Below, piece by piece: positions 28,439 to 29,118 of a DNA stretch of 29,118 bases; positions within the stretch are counted from its first letter, which is position 1, and the number at the start of each line of letters is the position of its first letter. Source of the stretch: a virus. A model generated the notes under the pieces. That model did no database searches, was not told where the DNA came from, and saw nothing but the letters and a program-made list of their open reading frames with translations. The translations under genes and the position numbers were made by a program. The stretch is from IMG/VR virus record IMGVR_UViG_3300048586_000167, positions 1 through 29,118 of that record. The stretch is one strand, 5' to 3'.

Positions 28439-28465
28439 AAAAGGGGCGGCATTTGCAGCCGCCCC
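28439..28465 (-). terminator. Intrinsic terminator of gcvP
   Basis: Read leftward an eight-base stem GGGGCGGC/GCCGCCCC with a seven-base loop is followed by TTTT. It lies a few bases after the gcvP stop codon and before trxC. Confidence 0.85.
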
Positions 28466-28477
28466 CCTTTGGATGCC

Positions 28478-29118
28478 TCACTCGGCCGCCTGCGCGTAGC
28501 TTTCAACCGGCGGGCAGGTGCAGATCAGGTTCCTGTCACCATAGACGTTGTCGACACGCCCCACCGGCGGCCAGTACTTGTCCACACGGAAGGCACCGGG
28601 CGGGAAGCACCCCTGCTCGCGCGGGTATTTGCGCGTCCAGTCCGCAACCAGATCTTCCACCGTGTGCGGTGCGTGCCGCAGCGGGCTGTCCTCGGCCGAA
28701 ATCTCGCCGGCCTCGACCGCCTTGATCTCGGCCCGGATAGCCAGAAGGGCGGTGATGAACCGGTCGATCTCGGCCTTGGTCTCTGACTCGGTCGGCTCGA
28801 CCATCAGCGTCCCTGCGACGGGCCAGCTCATGGTCGGCGCATGGAAGCCATTGTCGATCAGGCGCTTGGCGATGTCGTCCACCGTGACACCCGCTTCGGC
28901 GAAGGGGCGCGTATCGAGGATGCATTCATGCGCCACGCGGCCGCGGTTACCCATGAAGAGCACCTCATAGGCGCCCTTCAGCCGTGCCGCTATGTAGTTG
29001 GCGTTCAGGATCGCCACGCGGGTCGCCTGCGTCAGCCCCTCGCCCCCCATCATCAGACAGTAGGCCCATGAGATCAGCAGGATCGAGGCCGAGCCATAGG
29101 GCGCCGCGCTGACCGGGC
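28478..29118 (-). CDS. gcvP: Glycine dehydrogenase (decarboxylating) GcvP, C-terminal part
   Basis: The reading frame is open to the window edge and encodes the last ~213 residues of the P-protein of the glycine cleavage system, a PLP enzyme that decarboxylates glycine and passes the aminomethyl group to the H protein. Recognisable blocks are [52 protein letters not shown] and the C-terminal [17 protein letters not shown]. The pyridoxal lysine is in the unseen part. It is an ordinary chromosomal gene. Confidence 0.97.
   Translation of the reverse strand, partial: PVSAAPYGSASILLISWAYCLMMGGEGLTQATRVAILNANYIAARLKGAYEVLFMGNRGRVAHECILDTRPFAEAGVTVDDIAKRLIDNGFHAPTMSWPVAGTLMVEPTESETKAEIDRFITALLAIRAEIKAVEAGEISAEDSPLRHAPHTVEDLVADWTRKYPREQGCFPPGAFRVDKYWPPVGRVDNVYGDRNLICTCPPVESYAQAAE

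Overview
The window is the right-hand ~27.7 kb of a temperate siphovirus-type prophage in a high-GC alphaproteobacterium, most likely a Rhodobacterales (Paracoccus/Rhodobacter-type) genome, followed by about 1.3 kb of host chromosome. The host call rests on GC-rich codon use, the encoded protein styles and the flanking genes: tRNA-Ala(CGC), a TrxC-type thioredoxin and the C-terminus of glycine dehydrogenase GcvP, all read leftward. The prophage continues past base 1.

Layout: (1) 1-6037, leftward late genes: ClpP-like prohead protease (cut by the window edge), lambda-type portal, gpW-like joining protein, TerL (gpA family), an unknown ~300-aa gene, TerS (Nu1 type). (2) 6162-13762, a leftward early operon whose genes mostly overlap by 4 bases (ATGA/GTGA). 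It carries a Cro-like regulator, an HD nucleotidase, a protein resembling DnaA domain IV alone, a TNPPYN adenine methyltransferase, a protein with seven HTH units in tandem, and a replication-like protein followed by an intergenic block of palindromes and a polypurine tract. (3) 13763-15738, an immunity region shaped like that of lambda. Two nearly identical operator-promoters in inverted orientation point outward and bracket a CI-like repressor, a YbjQ-family protein and two small genes of unknown function. Two of the three visible promoters seem to give leaderless mRNAs. (4) 15739-27512, a rightward operon of about 27 mostly small genes. It includes DUF2303 and DUF6948-like proteins, a Gly-X repeat protein, a phage-borne acyl carrier protein, a probable Acb2-family anti-CBASS sponge, small membrane proteins, a Gp37/Gp68 (DUF5131) protein, a C5 cytosine methyltransferase with nine repeats in its target-recognition region, a BTLCP-like cysteine protease, and at the end a tyrosine integrase with a strong terminator. 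(5) tRNA-Ala(CGC), whose 3' end faces the integrase and is the probable attachment site.

How it works together: in a lysogen the repressor would silence both outward promoters. On induction, the left operon would drive replication, modification and then packaging/head genes. The right operon would express counter-defence and DNA-modification genes (Acb2, the C5 MTase) and the integrase. The most unusual items are the seven-HTH protein, the free-standing DnaA domain IV, the nine-repeat C5 MTase, the phage ACP beside Acb2, and a set of GC hairpins in the gene spacers from 16.3 to 19.4 kb, two of which are homologous and share a compensatory stem change.
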